The notes under the pieces: generated by a model | Told to the model about the DNA's origin: nothing | Seen by the model: the letters and a program-made list of their open reading frames with translations, nothing else | Database searches by the model: none | Translations under genes and position numbers: made by a program | DNA from: Zeimonas sp964481165 | GTDB lineage: Bacteria; Pseudomonadota; Gammaproteobacteria; Burkholderiales; Burkholderiaceae_E | DNA: 64,000 nucleotides | Direction of reading: 5' to 3' | NCBI GenBank assembly: GCA_964481165.1 | Contig: CAYZYC010000001.1 | Span: 1 to 64,000 of the forward strand | Part shown: piece by piece, positions 34,051-43,025 of the stretch | How the letters are laid out: the number at the start of each line of letters is the position of its first letter | Numbering within the stretch: position 1 is the first letter of the stretch

Positions 34051-35439
34051 GTGACGACGAAGACCTCGGGCCGGCCACGCGAACCGGCGCGCCCGAAGCG
34101 CGCAGGGCGGCCGGCGGCTGCTTCGCGCGTTCCGCAGTCGCGGATCGCACGGCTGGCCAACGTCGTGCTCGCTGCCGGAGAACTCGCGATCGGCGGCATC
34201 GCCGAAGGGGCACGGCGGCTGCTGGCCGAGAAGGGCGCAGACGCCGGCGCAGGCACCGCGTTCCTGACCGCCGGCAACGCGCGCCGTCTCGCGGCGCGCC
34301 TCGCGCGGCTGCGCGGCGGCGCGATGAAACTCGGGCAGATGCTCTCGCTGCAGGGCGCCGACCTGATGCCGCCCGAGTTCTCGCAGGCGCTGGCGATCCT
34401 GCAGGCGCAGGCGGCCCCGATGCCTGCGGCGCAGCTGCATCGTGTGCTCGGGCGCGAGTACGGCAAGGGCTGGCAGGCGCGCTTCGCGCATTTCGACGAA
34501 GAGCCGGTCGCTGCGGCATCGATCGGCCAGGTCCATCGGGCGCGCACGCCCGATGGCCGTGAACTCGCATTGAAGATCCAGTATCCCGGTGTCGCCCGTT
34601 CCATCGGCGCCGACATCGACAACGTCGTCGCCGTGCTGCGACTGCTGAAGGTGTTGCCGGCCGGCACCGACATCGCGGCGCTTGCTGCCGAAGCTTCGCG
34701 CCAACTCGCGCAGGAAGCCGACTATCTCGCAGAGGCCGCGGCGCTCGGGCATTTCGCGGGGCTGGTCGCCGACGAACCGCAACTGCTCGTACCGCGCGCG
34801 CACGCGGACCTGACGACCTCGCGGATTCTCGCGATGGACTACATGGAGGGCGAGCCGCTCGAGACGCTCGGCGACCCCGACGTTGCGCAGGCCACGCGCG
34901 ACGCGATCGGCGCGTTGCTCGAGCGGCTGGTGTTCCGGGAACTGTTCGAGTTCCGCGCGATGCAGACCGACCCGAATTTCGCGAACTATCTGTGGCAGCC
35001 GCGAACGCGGAAGGTCGTGCTGCTCGACTTCGGCGCGACGATGCGTTTCGACGAAGACTTCGCTCGCGCCTATGCGCGCATCACGCGTGCGGTCATCGCG
35101 GGCGACCGCGACGAGGTCGCGCGGCAGTCGATCGTGATCGGCTATGCCGGACCCGACGACCCGCCGGAGCGCATCGAGGCGACGGTCGACGTGATCATGC
35201 TCGTCTGCGAGCCGCTGCGCCATCGCGGCCGCTACGACTTCGCGTCGTCGGATCTTCCTTCGCGCTCGCGCACGCTCGGCTTCGACATCGGAATCCGCCA
35301 GGGCCTGCTGCGCGTGCCGCCGGCGCAGACGATGTTCCTGCACCGCAAGCTGATCGGGTCGTTCCTCACGCTCGCGCACATCGGTGCGCGCGTGGACGTG
35401 CGCAGGCTGATCGTGCCGCTGATCGAGCATTGGACATAA
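34051..35439 (+). CDS. ABC1/AarF (UbiB-like) atypical kinase
   Basis: A 462-residue member of the ABC1 (UbiB/ADCK) family. The defining KxGQ motif is AMKLGQMLSLQ (K93), the alanine-rich nucleotide loop is AAASIGQVH (about 154-162), the ATP lysine is K175 in LALKIQYPG, and QTDPNFANYLW and LLDFGATM carry the catalytic-loop and metal aspartates. Relatives act on coenzyme Q biosynthesis or lipid handling. There is no C-terminal UbiB membrane pair, so this is the soluble ABC1 branch. The GTG at 34051 comes 10 bases after the MerR-TPR stop, making a three-gene chain with Ku. Confidence 0.88.
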   Translation: MTTKTSGRPREPARPKRAGRPAAASRVPQSRIARLANVVLAAGELAIGGIAEGARRLLAEKGADAGAGTAFLTAGNARRLAARLARLRGGAMKLGQMLSLQGADLMPPEFSQALAILQAQAAPMPAAQLHRVLGREYGKGWQARFAHFDEEPVAAASIGQVHRARTPDGRELALKIQYPGVARSIGADIDNVVAVLRLLKVLPAGTDIAALAAEASRQLAQEADYLAEAAALGHFAGLVADEPQLLVPRAHADLTTSRILAMDYMEGEPLETLGDPDVAQATRDAIGALLERLVFRELFEFRAMQTDPNFANYLWQPRTRKVVLLDFGATMRFDEDFARAYARITRAVIAGDRDEVARQSIVIGYAGPDDPPERIEATVDVIMLVCEPLRHRGRYDFASSDLPSRSRTLGFDIGIRQGLLRVPPAQTMFLHRKLIGSFLTLAHIGARVDVRRLIVPLIEHWT

Positions 35440-35491
35440 TACCCATTATGCGCAATCAGGCGGCAAGGGAACCCGGGCGCCCGGGCGCCCG
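35435..35491. terminator. Inverted repeats in a convergent gap, possible terminator
   Basis: CATAAT-ACCC-ATTATG (35435-35450) overlaps the ABC1 stop, and an 18-bp perfect palindrome of alternating GGGC/GCCC lies at 35474-35491. The gap separates the convergent ABC1 kinase and hybrid kinase genes. Neither repeat has a T-rich tail, so a terminator role is only likely. Confidence 0.4.
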
Positions 35492-35523
35492 CTCCAGCTT
35501 CCCCCACCACCGTTCCGCAGCGC

Positions 35524-38500
35524 TCAGGTCTCGCATTCGCGGTGCTGCCGCGCGCGCCCGGATTCGAGCGACGCGAGCAGCAACGCCAGCGCCGGATAGT
35601 CGATCGGCTTGACGAGGTGTCCGTCGAATCCCGCCTGCTGCGCGCGCAGGCGGTCTTCGTTCTGGCCCCAGCCGGTTTGCGCGATCACGATCATGTTCCG
35701 GCCCCAGGTCTGCGTGCGCAGGACCCTGCAGGTGTCGTAGCCGTTCAGCTTCGGCATTCCGATATCGAGCAGCACGACGTCCGGGCGGAACCGCTCGGCC
35801 TTTGCCAGCGCCTCGAGCCCGTCGTTGGCGATCTCGACCTCGCCGCCGTGCAGCCGCAGCAGCATCGCCAGCGACTCGGCGTTGTCGTGGTTGTCGTCGA
35901 CGACGAGCGCACGCCGATTCGACGCAGCCGACGCCGTTTCGGGCTCCGGCGGCAGTCGGCGTGCGTTCGGCGCTTCGTTCTCGGCGACCGGCAGCCAGAC
36001 GGCGAACTCGCTGCCCAGTCCCTGGCCGTCGCTGCGTCCGGTGATCGTGCCGCCATGCATCTCGACGAGCCGGCGCACGAGCGCGAGCCCGATGCCCAGC
36101 CCGCCGTGCGAACGCTCGATCGCCGCCTGCGCCTGCGAGAACCGCGTGAAGAGCTTCGGCAGGAAATCCGGATCCATTCCGATGCCGTCGTCCCGGATGC
36201 GAACGGAAACGCCGGCACGCCCGCTGTCGTCCGGTGTCGGATCGACGGTCAGCTCGATGCGTCCGCCACGGCCGCTGTACTTGCAGGCGTTGTTCAGCAG
36301 ATTCGAGAAGACCTGCACGAGACGTGCAGCGTCGGCATGCAGCGGCACGCTTCGATCGGCGTGGCGCACGACGAGCTCGTGGCCCGCGGCATCGAGGTCG
36401 CCCTGCACCGATTCGATCGCCTGCTCGAGCACCGCCGCGAGCTCCACGTGCTCGCTGTGCAGTCGCATCTTGTCGACCGCGATGCGACTGATGTCGAGCA
36501 GGTCGTCGATGAGCCGGACCAGCAGCCGTACCTGGCGATCGATCATGTCGCGCGCGGCGCTCGCCTGCGCCGGCGTCGTCGCGCTCGAACGCAACACGTG
36601 CACCGCGTTGCGGATCGGCGCCAGCGGCGTACGCAATTCGTGGCCGAGGATCGCCAGGAATTCGTCCTTGCTGCGGTCGGCTTCGCGCAACGCCTCCTGC
36701 GCCGTGCGCTGGTCGTCGATGTCGGTGCTCGTTCCGAACCAGCGAACGACGTCGCCCTGCGCATCCCGGATCGGCGTGGCACGCGACAGGAACCACCGAT
36801 AGCGGCCGTCGCCGGCGCGAAGCGGAAAGCTGTCCTCCCACAGACCGTGGACTCCGATCACCCGCTTCATGCGCGACAGCACTCGCCGCAGATGATCCGG
36901 ATGGACGTAGGCCTGCCATCCGTTGCCGCACGTGCTCGCGAGCGTCGCGCCCGTGTAGTCGATCCATCGGCGGTTGTACCAGAACACGGATCCGTCCGGA
37001 TCGGCGATCCAGGCGAATTGGGTGATGTTGTCCGCGAGTTCACGGAACTTCGCTTCGCTTTCGCGCAAAGCGGTCTCGGCTCGCGCGCGCTCGATCGCAT
37101 GCCATGTCTTCTGCGCGGTTTCCTCGGCCAGGGCGATCTCGTCCGATTGCCAGGCGCGCGGCCGGACGTCGTGGACGGCGAGCACGCCGGCGAGCCGCTC
37201 GCCCTTCACGATCGGAACGATGATCGCCGAGCGCACGCCGAGCCGCGCGTACGCACCCTTCTGCGCGGCGCTCAGGCCGACGTCGTCGGCGAAGTCGGCA
37301 TTGACGTAGGTGTCCCCGGCGCGCAGCGTCGCGAGCAGGCTCGTGCCGAAATCGACGGTTCGATGCCGCCCCTCGACCGGCGCGACGCCGTTCGTGTATC
37401 CGCCTTCGATGGTGGCAACGGATTGATCGACGGAGATCTCGGCGTAGAGGACACGCGACGCGGTCAGGTGTTCGCCGAGGATTCGCGCGGCTTCCGCCCT
37501 CACCCTGCCGGGATCCGCGAGCGGACGAAGCGCTTCGCTCAGCGCAAGCAGGAACCGGTTGCGCACTTCCTGCGCCCTGCGCTCGGTGACGTTGCGAAAC
37601 AGCACCGCGACGTTGCGGTTTTCCGGCTTGCCGAAGGGAAACGCGTTGATCTCGAACCACGCATCGGCCGCTTCCGCCCGGTGCTCGAATCGCACCGGCC
37701 TTCCCTCGCGAACGACGTCGCGACACGCGGCGATCCAGCGCGAATCGAGTTGCGGTGCGTGCAACGGGTCGGGGGGGTCGGCGCTTCGCGCGACGTTGCG
37801 CTGCACGACGAATGCGGGATTGCATTCGAGGAAGCGGAAGTCGTTCGGAGCGCCGTCGTTGCCCGGCAGCACCTCGATGACGCACAGGCCGTCCTCGATC
37901 GACTCGAACAGCGATCGATATCGCTCCTCGCTTTCGCGCAGCGTCCGGCCGGCCCGGTCGCGTTCGATCGCGATGCTCGCGACATAGGCGCCGAACGCCG
38001 AGAGCCGCTGTTCCCATTCGGTCGCCTCGCGTGCCTCGTCGAGCGCGAGCACGACGCACGCGGTCGGCAGCCCGTCGACGGCGAGGACCGGCTGCGAATG
38101 CGACGCTCGCACGTCGTGGGCAAGGCAATGCGCGCGCCACCGTGCGGACCAGCGGCCGTCACGGGCGACGCCGGTGCACTGGACCGTGCGTCCGCCGAGG
38201 ATCGCATCGACCCACGGCGCGTGCGCGAATCGGTCGATCGGCGTGCCGACCATGGCACGAGCGAACGACTCGGGCAGGTGCGAAGCGACCGCGCGAACGA
38301 AGGTCGTGCGCTGCGGATCGGCAAGCAGCACGCAGGCGCGCAGTTTCGGGGCAAGCCGCGAAACCGCATCGCACAGCGCGCGCAGGCAGTCGTCGAGCGG
38401 GCGGCCCGACGCCGTCAGCGCGAGCAGTGCCTGCTGCTCCGCGAGCAGCTGCTCGGTGCGCTTGGCCTGCGTGATCTCCTCGCAATGCGCAAGCAGTGCG

Positions 38501-39357
38501 ACTGCCGCGCCGGCGTCGTCGGCGATCGACGAGATCTGGTTGCGCGCCCAGACGAGCCGGCCGTCGGGACGGATGTAGCGCTTCTCGATCGTGAAGCTCT
38601 CGCCGGTTTCGACGAGGCGACGCAGGCCCTCGGTGTTCGCGGGAAGATCCTCCGGATGCGTGATCTCCTGCATGCGCAGCCGAAGCAGTTCGCCGCGGCT
38701 GCGACCGGTGATTTCGCAGTAGCGGTCGTTGACCATCGTCAGGCGCCCGGTCGTGTCGGCAACGGCGATGCCGCCGGCGGCGCGCTCGAAGAGCGTGGCG
38801 AAACGCCGCTCGCTGTCGCGCAGCGCGTTCTCGGCGAACGAGCGCTCGATCAGGTCTGCAGTCATTCGCGCAAGCAGGTCGAGAAAACGCTGCGTGAACC
38901 CGGTCGGCCGGTTCGATCCACTGAAGTGATTGTTCAGCACGCCGAGCGCACGGCCGTCCCGGCTGAGCAGCGGGGTCGACTGGACCGCGCGGATTTCCTC
39001 GGCGAGGTACACGTCGAGGTCGCGCGTGCCGCGCAGGGCCGGTTCGCCCGCGAGGTCCTCGACGAACACCCGACGCGCGTTGCGCAACGCCGCAATGCTC
39101 GTCGCGTGGCAACCCTCGTCGGCGAAGTGCCGAAGGAATTCCTCGCCCAGGCCCTGATGCACGACGATGCGCAACGCGTTCGTCTGCGGGTCGACAAACT
39201 GGATGCTGCCCTTCTCGGTGCCGGTCAGCTGCGCGGAAGCTGCAAGGATCTCGCGAAGCAGCTCTTCGAGATCGCCGCCGGCGAGAAGCCGCGTGCTGAT
39301 CGCATGGATTGCCAGCAGGCTGGAAAGGTCGGCGGCGAGATCCGGATGTTCGCGCAC
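35524..39357 (-). CDS. Large hybrid sensor histidine kinase/response regulator with GAF and PAS domains
   Basis: A 1277-residue cytoplasmic-looking sensor without clear membrane segments. From the N-terminus: GAF (about 10-180), PAS (185-300), GAF-like (315-485), PAS (490-610), GAF (630-785), PAS (795-890), HisKA with phospho-histidine 906 in LGHELRTPL, HATPase to about 1125 (NLLNNACKYSG, DDGIGMD, GLGIGLALV), and a C-terminal receiver with DD pair and phospho-aspartate 1198 (LLDIGMPK). No DNA-binding output domain is attached. The GTG at 39357 is chosen because AAGAGGT precedes it; an ATG at 39453 adds 32 unconserved residues. Confidence 0.9.
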   Translation of the reverse strand: MREHPDLAADLSSLLAIHAISTRLLAGGDLEELLREILAASAQLTGTEKGSIQFVDPQTNALRIVVHQGLGEEFLRHFADEGCHATSIAALRNARRVFVEDLAGEPALRGTRDLDVYLAEEIRAVQSTPLLSRDGRALGVLNNHFSGSNRPTGFTQRFLDLLARMTADLIERSFAENALRDSERRFATLFERAAGGIAVADTTGRLTMVNDRYCEITGRSRGELLRLRMQEITHPEDLPANTEGLRRLVETGESFTIEKRYIRPDGRLVWARNQISSIADDAGAAVALLAHCEEITQAKRTEQLLAEQQALLALTASGRPLDDCLRALCDAVSRLAPKLRACVLLADPQRTTFVRAVASHLPESFARAMVGTPIDRFAHAPWVDAILGGRTVQCTGVARDGRWSARWRAHCLAHDVRASHSQPVLAVDGLPTACVVLALDEAREATEWEQRLSAFGAYVASIAIERDRAGRTLRESEERYRSLFESIEDGLCVIEVLPGNDGAPNDFRFLECNPAFVVQRNVARSADPPDPLHAPQLDSRWIAACRDVVREGRPVRFEHRAEAADAWFEINAFPFGKPENRNVAVLFRNVTERRAQEVRNRFLLALSEALRPLADPGRVRAEAARILGEHLTASRVLYAEISVDQSVATIEGGYTNGVAPVEGRHRTVDFGTSLLATLRAGDTYVNADFADDVGLSAAQKGAYARLGVRSAIIVPIVKGERLAGVLAVHDVRPRAWQSDEIALAEETAQKTWHAIERARAETALRESEAKFRELADNITQFAWIADPDGSVFWYNRRWIDYTGATLASTCGNGWQAYVHPDHLRRVLSRMKRVIGVHGLWEDSFPLRAGDGRYRWFLSRATPIRDAQGDVVRWFGTSTDIDDQRTAQEALREADRSKDEFLAILGHELRTPLAPIRNAVHVLRSSATTPAQASAARDMIDRQVRLLVRLIDDLLDISRIAVDKMRLHSEHVELAAVLEQAIESVQGDLDAAGHELVVRHADRSVPLHADAARLVQVFSNLLNNACKYSGRGGRIELTVDPTPDDSGRAGVSVRIRDDGIGMDPDFLPKLFTRFSQAQAAIERSHGGLGIGLALVRRLVEMHGGTITGRSDGQGLGSEFAVWLPVAENEAPNARRLPPEPETASAASNRRALVVDDNHDNAESLAMLLRLHGGEVEIANDGLEALAKAERFRPDVVLLDIGMPKLNGYDTCRVLRTQTWGRNMIVIAQTGWGQNEDRLRAQQAGFDGHLVKPIDYPALALLLASLESGRARQHRECET

Positions 39358-39488
39358 GGCTACCTCTTGCGAGCGATCCGCATTGTAACGGGCCGGCAAC
39401 GGTCGCCACGTCTCTCGTCGCACGCGGCACCTGCCCGCAACGGTACAGTGCATGCTTCATCGTGTTGCGCACGAACAGCGAGGAGCGT

Positions 39489-40370
39489 ATGACTTCCCGG
39501 AGGGTCGGCATGATCGGCGTGGGCCTGATGGGCCACGGAATCGCGGTCAATCTGGTGCGCGGCGGCTATCGGCTCGCGTTTCTCGAGCATCCGGGCAACC
39601 AGCCGGTCGACGATCTGCTCGCGGCCGGGGCGCGCTCGCTGCGCGGTGCGGCAGCGCTCGCAGCCGACAGCGACGTGCTGATCCTGTGCGTGACCGGGAC
39701 GCCCGAAGTCGAAGATGCGCTGTTTCGCGAAGGCGGTGCGCTCGAGGGCTTGCGTGCCGGCACACTCGTCGTCGATTGCTCGACCGCAATGCCGTCGTCG
39801 ACCGTTCGAATCGCAGCGACGATCGAACGCAAGGGCGCGCGCTTTCTCGATGCGCCGATGACCCGCACGCCGAAGGAAGCCGCCGAAGGCCGCCTGAACG
39901 TGATCGTCGGCGGCGATCGTGCCGTGTTCGACGAATTCCGCCCGTTGCTCGAGTGCTTCGCCGAGAGCGTCGTCTACGCCGGTCCGGCCGGCTCGGGCCA
40001 CCGCCTGAAGCTGCTGCACAACTACGTGTCGCTCGGATTCACCGTCGTGCTGGCCGAAGCGGCAGCCTGCGCGCGACGCTCCGGCGTCGACGACTCCGCG
40101 TTCCTCGACGTGCTCGCCAGCGGCGGCGGAGGCGGCGTCGTGCTCGAGCGTCTTCGCCCCTTCCTCGAGTCGGGCGACGATTCGTCGTTTCGCTTCACGA
40201 TCGCCAACGCGCTCAAGGACATCGACTACTACGCGACGATGGCGCAGCAGATCGGCGCAGCGCGCGACGCGGCGCAGGCGATCCGCGGCGTCTACGCGCA
40301 GGCGGCAGGACGCGGAATGGCGCAGTCTTCCGTGCCGCAGCTCGTCGGAATGCTCGCGGCGAACTCCTGA
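39489..40370 (+). CDS. NAD(P)-dependent beta-hydroxyacid dehydrogenase family protein
   Basis: A 293-residue two-domain oxidoreductase of the 3-hydroxyisobutyrate/tartronate-semialdehyde reductase family. MIGVGLMGHGIAVNLVRGG is the dinucleotide fold and substrate-site start, DAPMTRTPKEAAEG replaces the usual DAPVSGG loop, and the catalytic lysine is in HRLKLLHNYVSLG. Cofactor and substrate cannot be fixed; the altered loop means it may not use hydroxyisobutyrate. AGGAG precedes the ATG. Divergent from the hybrid kinase by 131 bases. Confidence 0.88.
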   Translation: MTSRRVGMIGVGLMGHGIAVNLVRGGYRLAFLEHPGNQPVDDLLAAGARSLRGAAALAADSDVLILCVTGTPEVEDALFREGGALEGLRAGTLVVDCSTAMPSSTVRIAATIERKGARFLDAPMTRTPKEAAEGRLNVIVGGDRAVFDEFRPLLECFAESVVYAGPAGSGHRLKLLHNYVSLGFTVVLAEAAACARRSGVDDSAFLDVLASGGGGGVVLERLRPFLESGDDSSFRFTIANALKDIDYYATMAQQIGAARDAAQAIRGVYAQAAGRGMAQSSVPQLVGMLAANS

Positions 40371-40371
40371 G

Positions 40372-40405
40372 CGATTTCGGCGCGCGACGATGCGCGCCGA
40401 AATCG
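40372..40405. terminator. Bidirectional terminator-like hairpin
   Basis: A perfect 14-bp stem (40372-40385 with 40392-40405) and 6-base loop fills the convergent gap between the dehydrogenase and DoxX genes. The AT-rich base of the stem (GATTTC/GAAATC) partly replaces a U tail on both strands. Confidence 0.6.
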
Positions 40406-40415
40406 TGCTGGCGCA

Positions 40416-40850
40416 CTACGGCAGCGGCCTCGCCGCGACGGTGTTCGCTCCCCTGCCGTCGACGCTCAGCGAGCCCGGGCCCCAGGCGACGAGAAACATC
40501 AGGCCGCCGAAGATCGCGACGTTCTTGCTGAAATTGATCGCCTCGGCCATCTGCTGCTCGGCCGGCACCGCCCAGTAGTTGTGGAAGACGAAGGCCGCAA
40601 CGATCGTGAAGAGCGCGAGCAGCGCGGCAGCCCACCGGGTCTTGTAGCCGACGAGGATCGCGATTCCCCCGACCAGTTCGATCACCAGCCCGATGCCGAC
40701 CGCCACCGAGGCGAGCGGCAGGCCTTTCGATACCGCATAGCCGACGGTTCCTTCGAAGCCCGGCCCGAGCTTGCTCCATCCGGCCGGGATGAACAGGTAA
40801 GCGAGGCAGATGCGGCCGATCAGCGGAAGAATCTTCTGCAGCGCGTCCAT
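40416..40850 (-). CDS. DoxX-family membrane protein
   Basis: A 144-residue protein with four membrane segments, matching DoxX/DoxD-like proteins: ILPLIGRICLAYLFIPAGWSKL at the start, GLVIELVGGIAILVGYKTRW, and FSKNVAIFGGLMFLVAWGPG at the end. Roles proposed for relatives include thiosulfate:quinone chemistry and redox balance, but for this short form the function is unknown. GGGAGAG before the ATG (minus strand) confirms the start at 40850. Confidence 0.87.
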   Translation of the reverse strand: MDALQKILPLIGRICLAYLFIPAGWSKLGPGFEGTVGYAVSKGLPLASVAVGIGLVIELVGGIAILVGYKTRWAAALLALFTIVAAFVFHNYWAVPAEQQMAEAINFSKNVAIFGGLMFLVAWGPGSLSVDGRGANTVAARPLP

Positions 40851-40953
40851 GTCGTCTCTCCCAAAGGGGTTCGATGCAGCGGATGGCAGCGCCCATCGTA
40901 TCGCTTCTTGGTACCCTGCGCGCAACCCGCCCGCCGGGCGCCCGCGCACCGAC

Positions 40954-41757
40954 ATGGTTTCCTTCGCGTTCCTCGACGACGCTTCGCCGCTGCAACTCGC
41001 TTTCCTCGCGAGCCTGGTCGGCGGAGCGCTGGCCACGACGCTGGGCGCGTTTCCGGTGCTGTGGATGGACCGCCTGTCGCCGCGCGCGAGCAACGCGATG
41101 CTCGCGTTCGCCGCCGGCGTGATGCTTGCCGCCACGGTGTTCTCGCTGCTGCTGCCGGGCCTTGCGTATGCCGAATCGATGCTGGGCGGGCGCAGGGCCG
41201 CTGCCGCGGCAGTGGTCTTCGCGCTGCTGCTGGGCGGCGCGTCGATGGGGCTGGTGAATCGCCTGCTGCCGCACGAGCATTTCCTGAAGGGAACCGAGGG
41301 TCCTTCCGGCAGTCGCGTCGCACGCGTGTGGTTGTTCGTCTTCGCGATCGCAGTCCATAACTTCCCCGAAGGACTGTCGATCGGCGTCGGTGCGGCCAGC
41401 GGCGATGCGCACATCGGTTTCGGCGTCACGCTGGGAATCGGACTGCAGAACATTCCCGAGGGGCTCGCCGTCGCGATGTCGCTCGCAGCCCTCGGCTACA
41501 CGCGACTGCAGGCGCTGGGCGTGGCCGCGCTCACCGGCGCGATCGAACTCGTCGGCGGCTTGTTCGGCGCCGGGCTGCTCGCGATATCCACGGGCCTGCT
41601 GCCGGGCGCGCTGGCCTTCGCCGCAGGCACGATGCTGTTCGTCATCAGCGACGAAGTCATTCCCGAAACGCACCGCGGCGAGTTCGGGGAGACCGCCACC
41701 GCGGCGCTCTTCTTCGGCTTCGCGCTGATGTTCTTCCTCGACGTCGCACTGCTGTGA
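40954..41757 (+). CDS. ZIP-family divalent metal transporter
   Basis: A 267-residue, eight-segment membrane protein with the two ZIP metal-site helices: AVHNFPEGLSIGVG (segment 4) and IGLQNIPEGLAVAMSL (segment 5). These His, Asn, Pro-Glu-Gly residues bind Zn2+ and related metals, so it likely imports zinc (or iron, manganese) across the inner membrane. The loop before segment 4 (LPHEHFLKGTEG) supplies extra histidines. ATG at 40954, divergent from doxX by 103 bases; I see no Zur-like palindrome in that gap. Confidence 0.88.
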   Translation: MVSFAFLDDASPLQLAFLASLVGGALATTLGAFPVLWMDRLSPRASNAMLAFAAGVMLAATVFSLLLPGLAYAESMLGGRRAAAAAVVFALLLGGASMGLVNRLLPHEHFLKGTEGPSGSRVARVWLFVFAIAVHNFPEGLSIGVGAASGDAHIGFGVTLGIGLQNIPEGLAVAMSLAALGYTRLQALGVAALTGAIELVGGLFGAGLLAISTGLLPGALAFAAGTMLFVISDEVIPETHRGEFGETATAALFFGFALMFFLDVALL

Positions 41758-41771
41758 GCGCGCAGGCTGCG

Positions 41772-43004
41772 TCATTCGTGGCGCAATGCTTCGATCGGCT
41801 GAAGGCGTGAAGCCGCGCGCGCCGGATAGAAACCGAAGAAGACGCCGACCAGCGCCGAGAACCCGAACGCGAGCACGATCGATTCGACCGTCAGCGTGAT
41901 CCGCCAGCCGGCGATGTCGCCGATCAGCAGCGCTGCTCCGATGCCCACTGCCACCCCGATCAGGCCGCCGATCAGCGACAACGCGGTCGCCTCGACCATG
42001 AACTGCAGCAGGATGTCTCGGGCACGGGCACCGACGGCCATGCGCAGGCCGATCTCGCGCGTGCGCTCGGTGACGCTGACGAGCATGATGTTCATGATGC
42101 CGATGCCGCCGACGAGCAGGCTGACCCCGGCCACGGCCGAGAGCAGCAGGGTCAGCACGCGACTCGACGCCTCCTGCGTCTGAAGCACTTCGGTCAGGTC
42201 GCGCAAGCCGAAATCGTCGTCGTCGCCCGGCAGCAGCCGGTGTCGTTGCCGCAGCAGTTCGCGCACGCCGGCCTGCGCATCGGACATGCTCGTGCCTTCG
42301 GCGACCTTGATGTTGATCGAACTGACGACCTTCTGCCTGCCGGCAGGCCGACCCTGGATGCGGTGCCGAAGCGTGCCGATCGGCACCATCACGACGTCGT
42401 CCTGGTCCGAGCCCCACGCGTTCTGTCCCTTCGGGGCCAGCACGCCGATCACCGTGACCGGAACGCGTCCGATGCGCATCGTCCGGTCGATCGGGTCGAT
42501 GTCCCCGAACAGTTCGTTGGCCACGGTACGTCCGATCAGCGCGACCTTGCCCGCCCCCGACATCTCGCCTGCCTCGAACAGGCGCCCGTCGTGCAGCGAC
42601 CAGCCGCGGGCTTCGAGATAGTCGTTCGTCACGCCGTACGCGGTCGACGCCCAGTTGACGTTTCCGGCGATCAGTTGCACGCCGCTGCGCGACGACGGTG
42701 CCGCGAGCCGGACGTGCGGCACCTCGCGGGCGATCGCCGCCGCATCGTCTTCGGTCAGCGTCGCCGCGGTTCCCGTCGCCAGGCGCAGGCCCTGTGCGTT
42801 GCGCGTGCCCGGCCAGACGATCAGCACGTTCGAACCGAGCGACTGGATCTGCTCGGCGACCCGCTCCTGCGCACCGCGTCCAATGGCGATCATCGCGATC
42901 ACCGCCGCGACGCCGATGATGATTCCGAGCATCGTCAACGTCGAGCGCAGTGCGTGGCGCCCGAGCGCGGTCAGCGCGATGCCCAGCGATGCGCCGAATC
43001 CCAT
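41772..43004 (-). CDS. MacB-like ABC transporter permease
   Basis: A 410-residue FtsX-type permease with one N-terminal membrane segment (LTMLGIIIGVAAVIAMIAIG), a large periplasmic domain (about 45-280) and three C-terminal segments with IGIMNIMLVSVTERTREIGLRMAVGA, the signature that couples to the ATPase. This is the membrane half of a MacAB-type mechanotransmission pump; in E. coli MacB it is fused to the ATPase, here it is separate. It is the last gene of the unit adaptor-ATPase-permease on the minus strand. Confidence 0.9.
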   Translation of the reverse strand: MGFGASLGIALTALGRHALRSTLTMLGIIIGVAAVIAMIAIGRGAQERVAEQIQSLGSNVLIVWPGTRNAQGLRLATGTAATLTEDDAAAIAREVPHVRLAAPSSRSGVQLIAGNVNWASTAYGVTNDYLEARGWSLHDGRLFEAGEMSGAGKVALIGRTVANELFGDIDPIDRTMRIGRVPVTVIGVLAPKGQNAWGSDQDDVVMVPIGTLRHRIQGRPAGRQKVVSSINIKVAEGTSMSDAQAGVRELLRQRHRLLPGDDDDFGLRDLTEVLQTQEASSRVLTLLLSAVAGVSLLVGGIGIMNIMLVSVTERTREIGLRMAVGARARDILLQFMVEATALSLIGGLIGVAVGIGAALLIGDIAGWRITLTVESIVLAFGFSALVGVFFGFYPARAASRLQPIEALRHE

Positions 43005-43025
43005 CGTCGCAGTTTCCCGAGGCGA

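Noticed and set aside
35542..39492. A 1,316-codon plus-strand frame antisense to the hybrid kinase
   Set aside because: It is Arg/Ala/Asp-rich with no recognisable domain, while the minus strand carries histidine-kinase, ATPase and receiver motifs.
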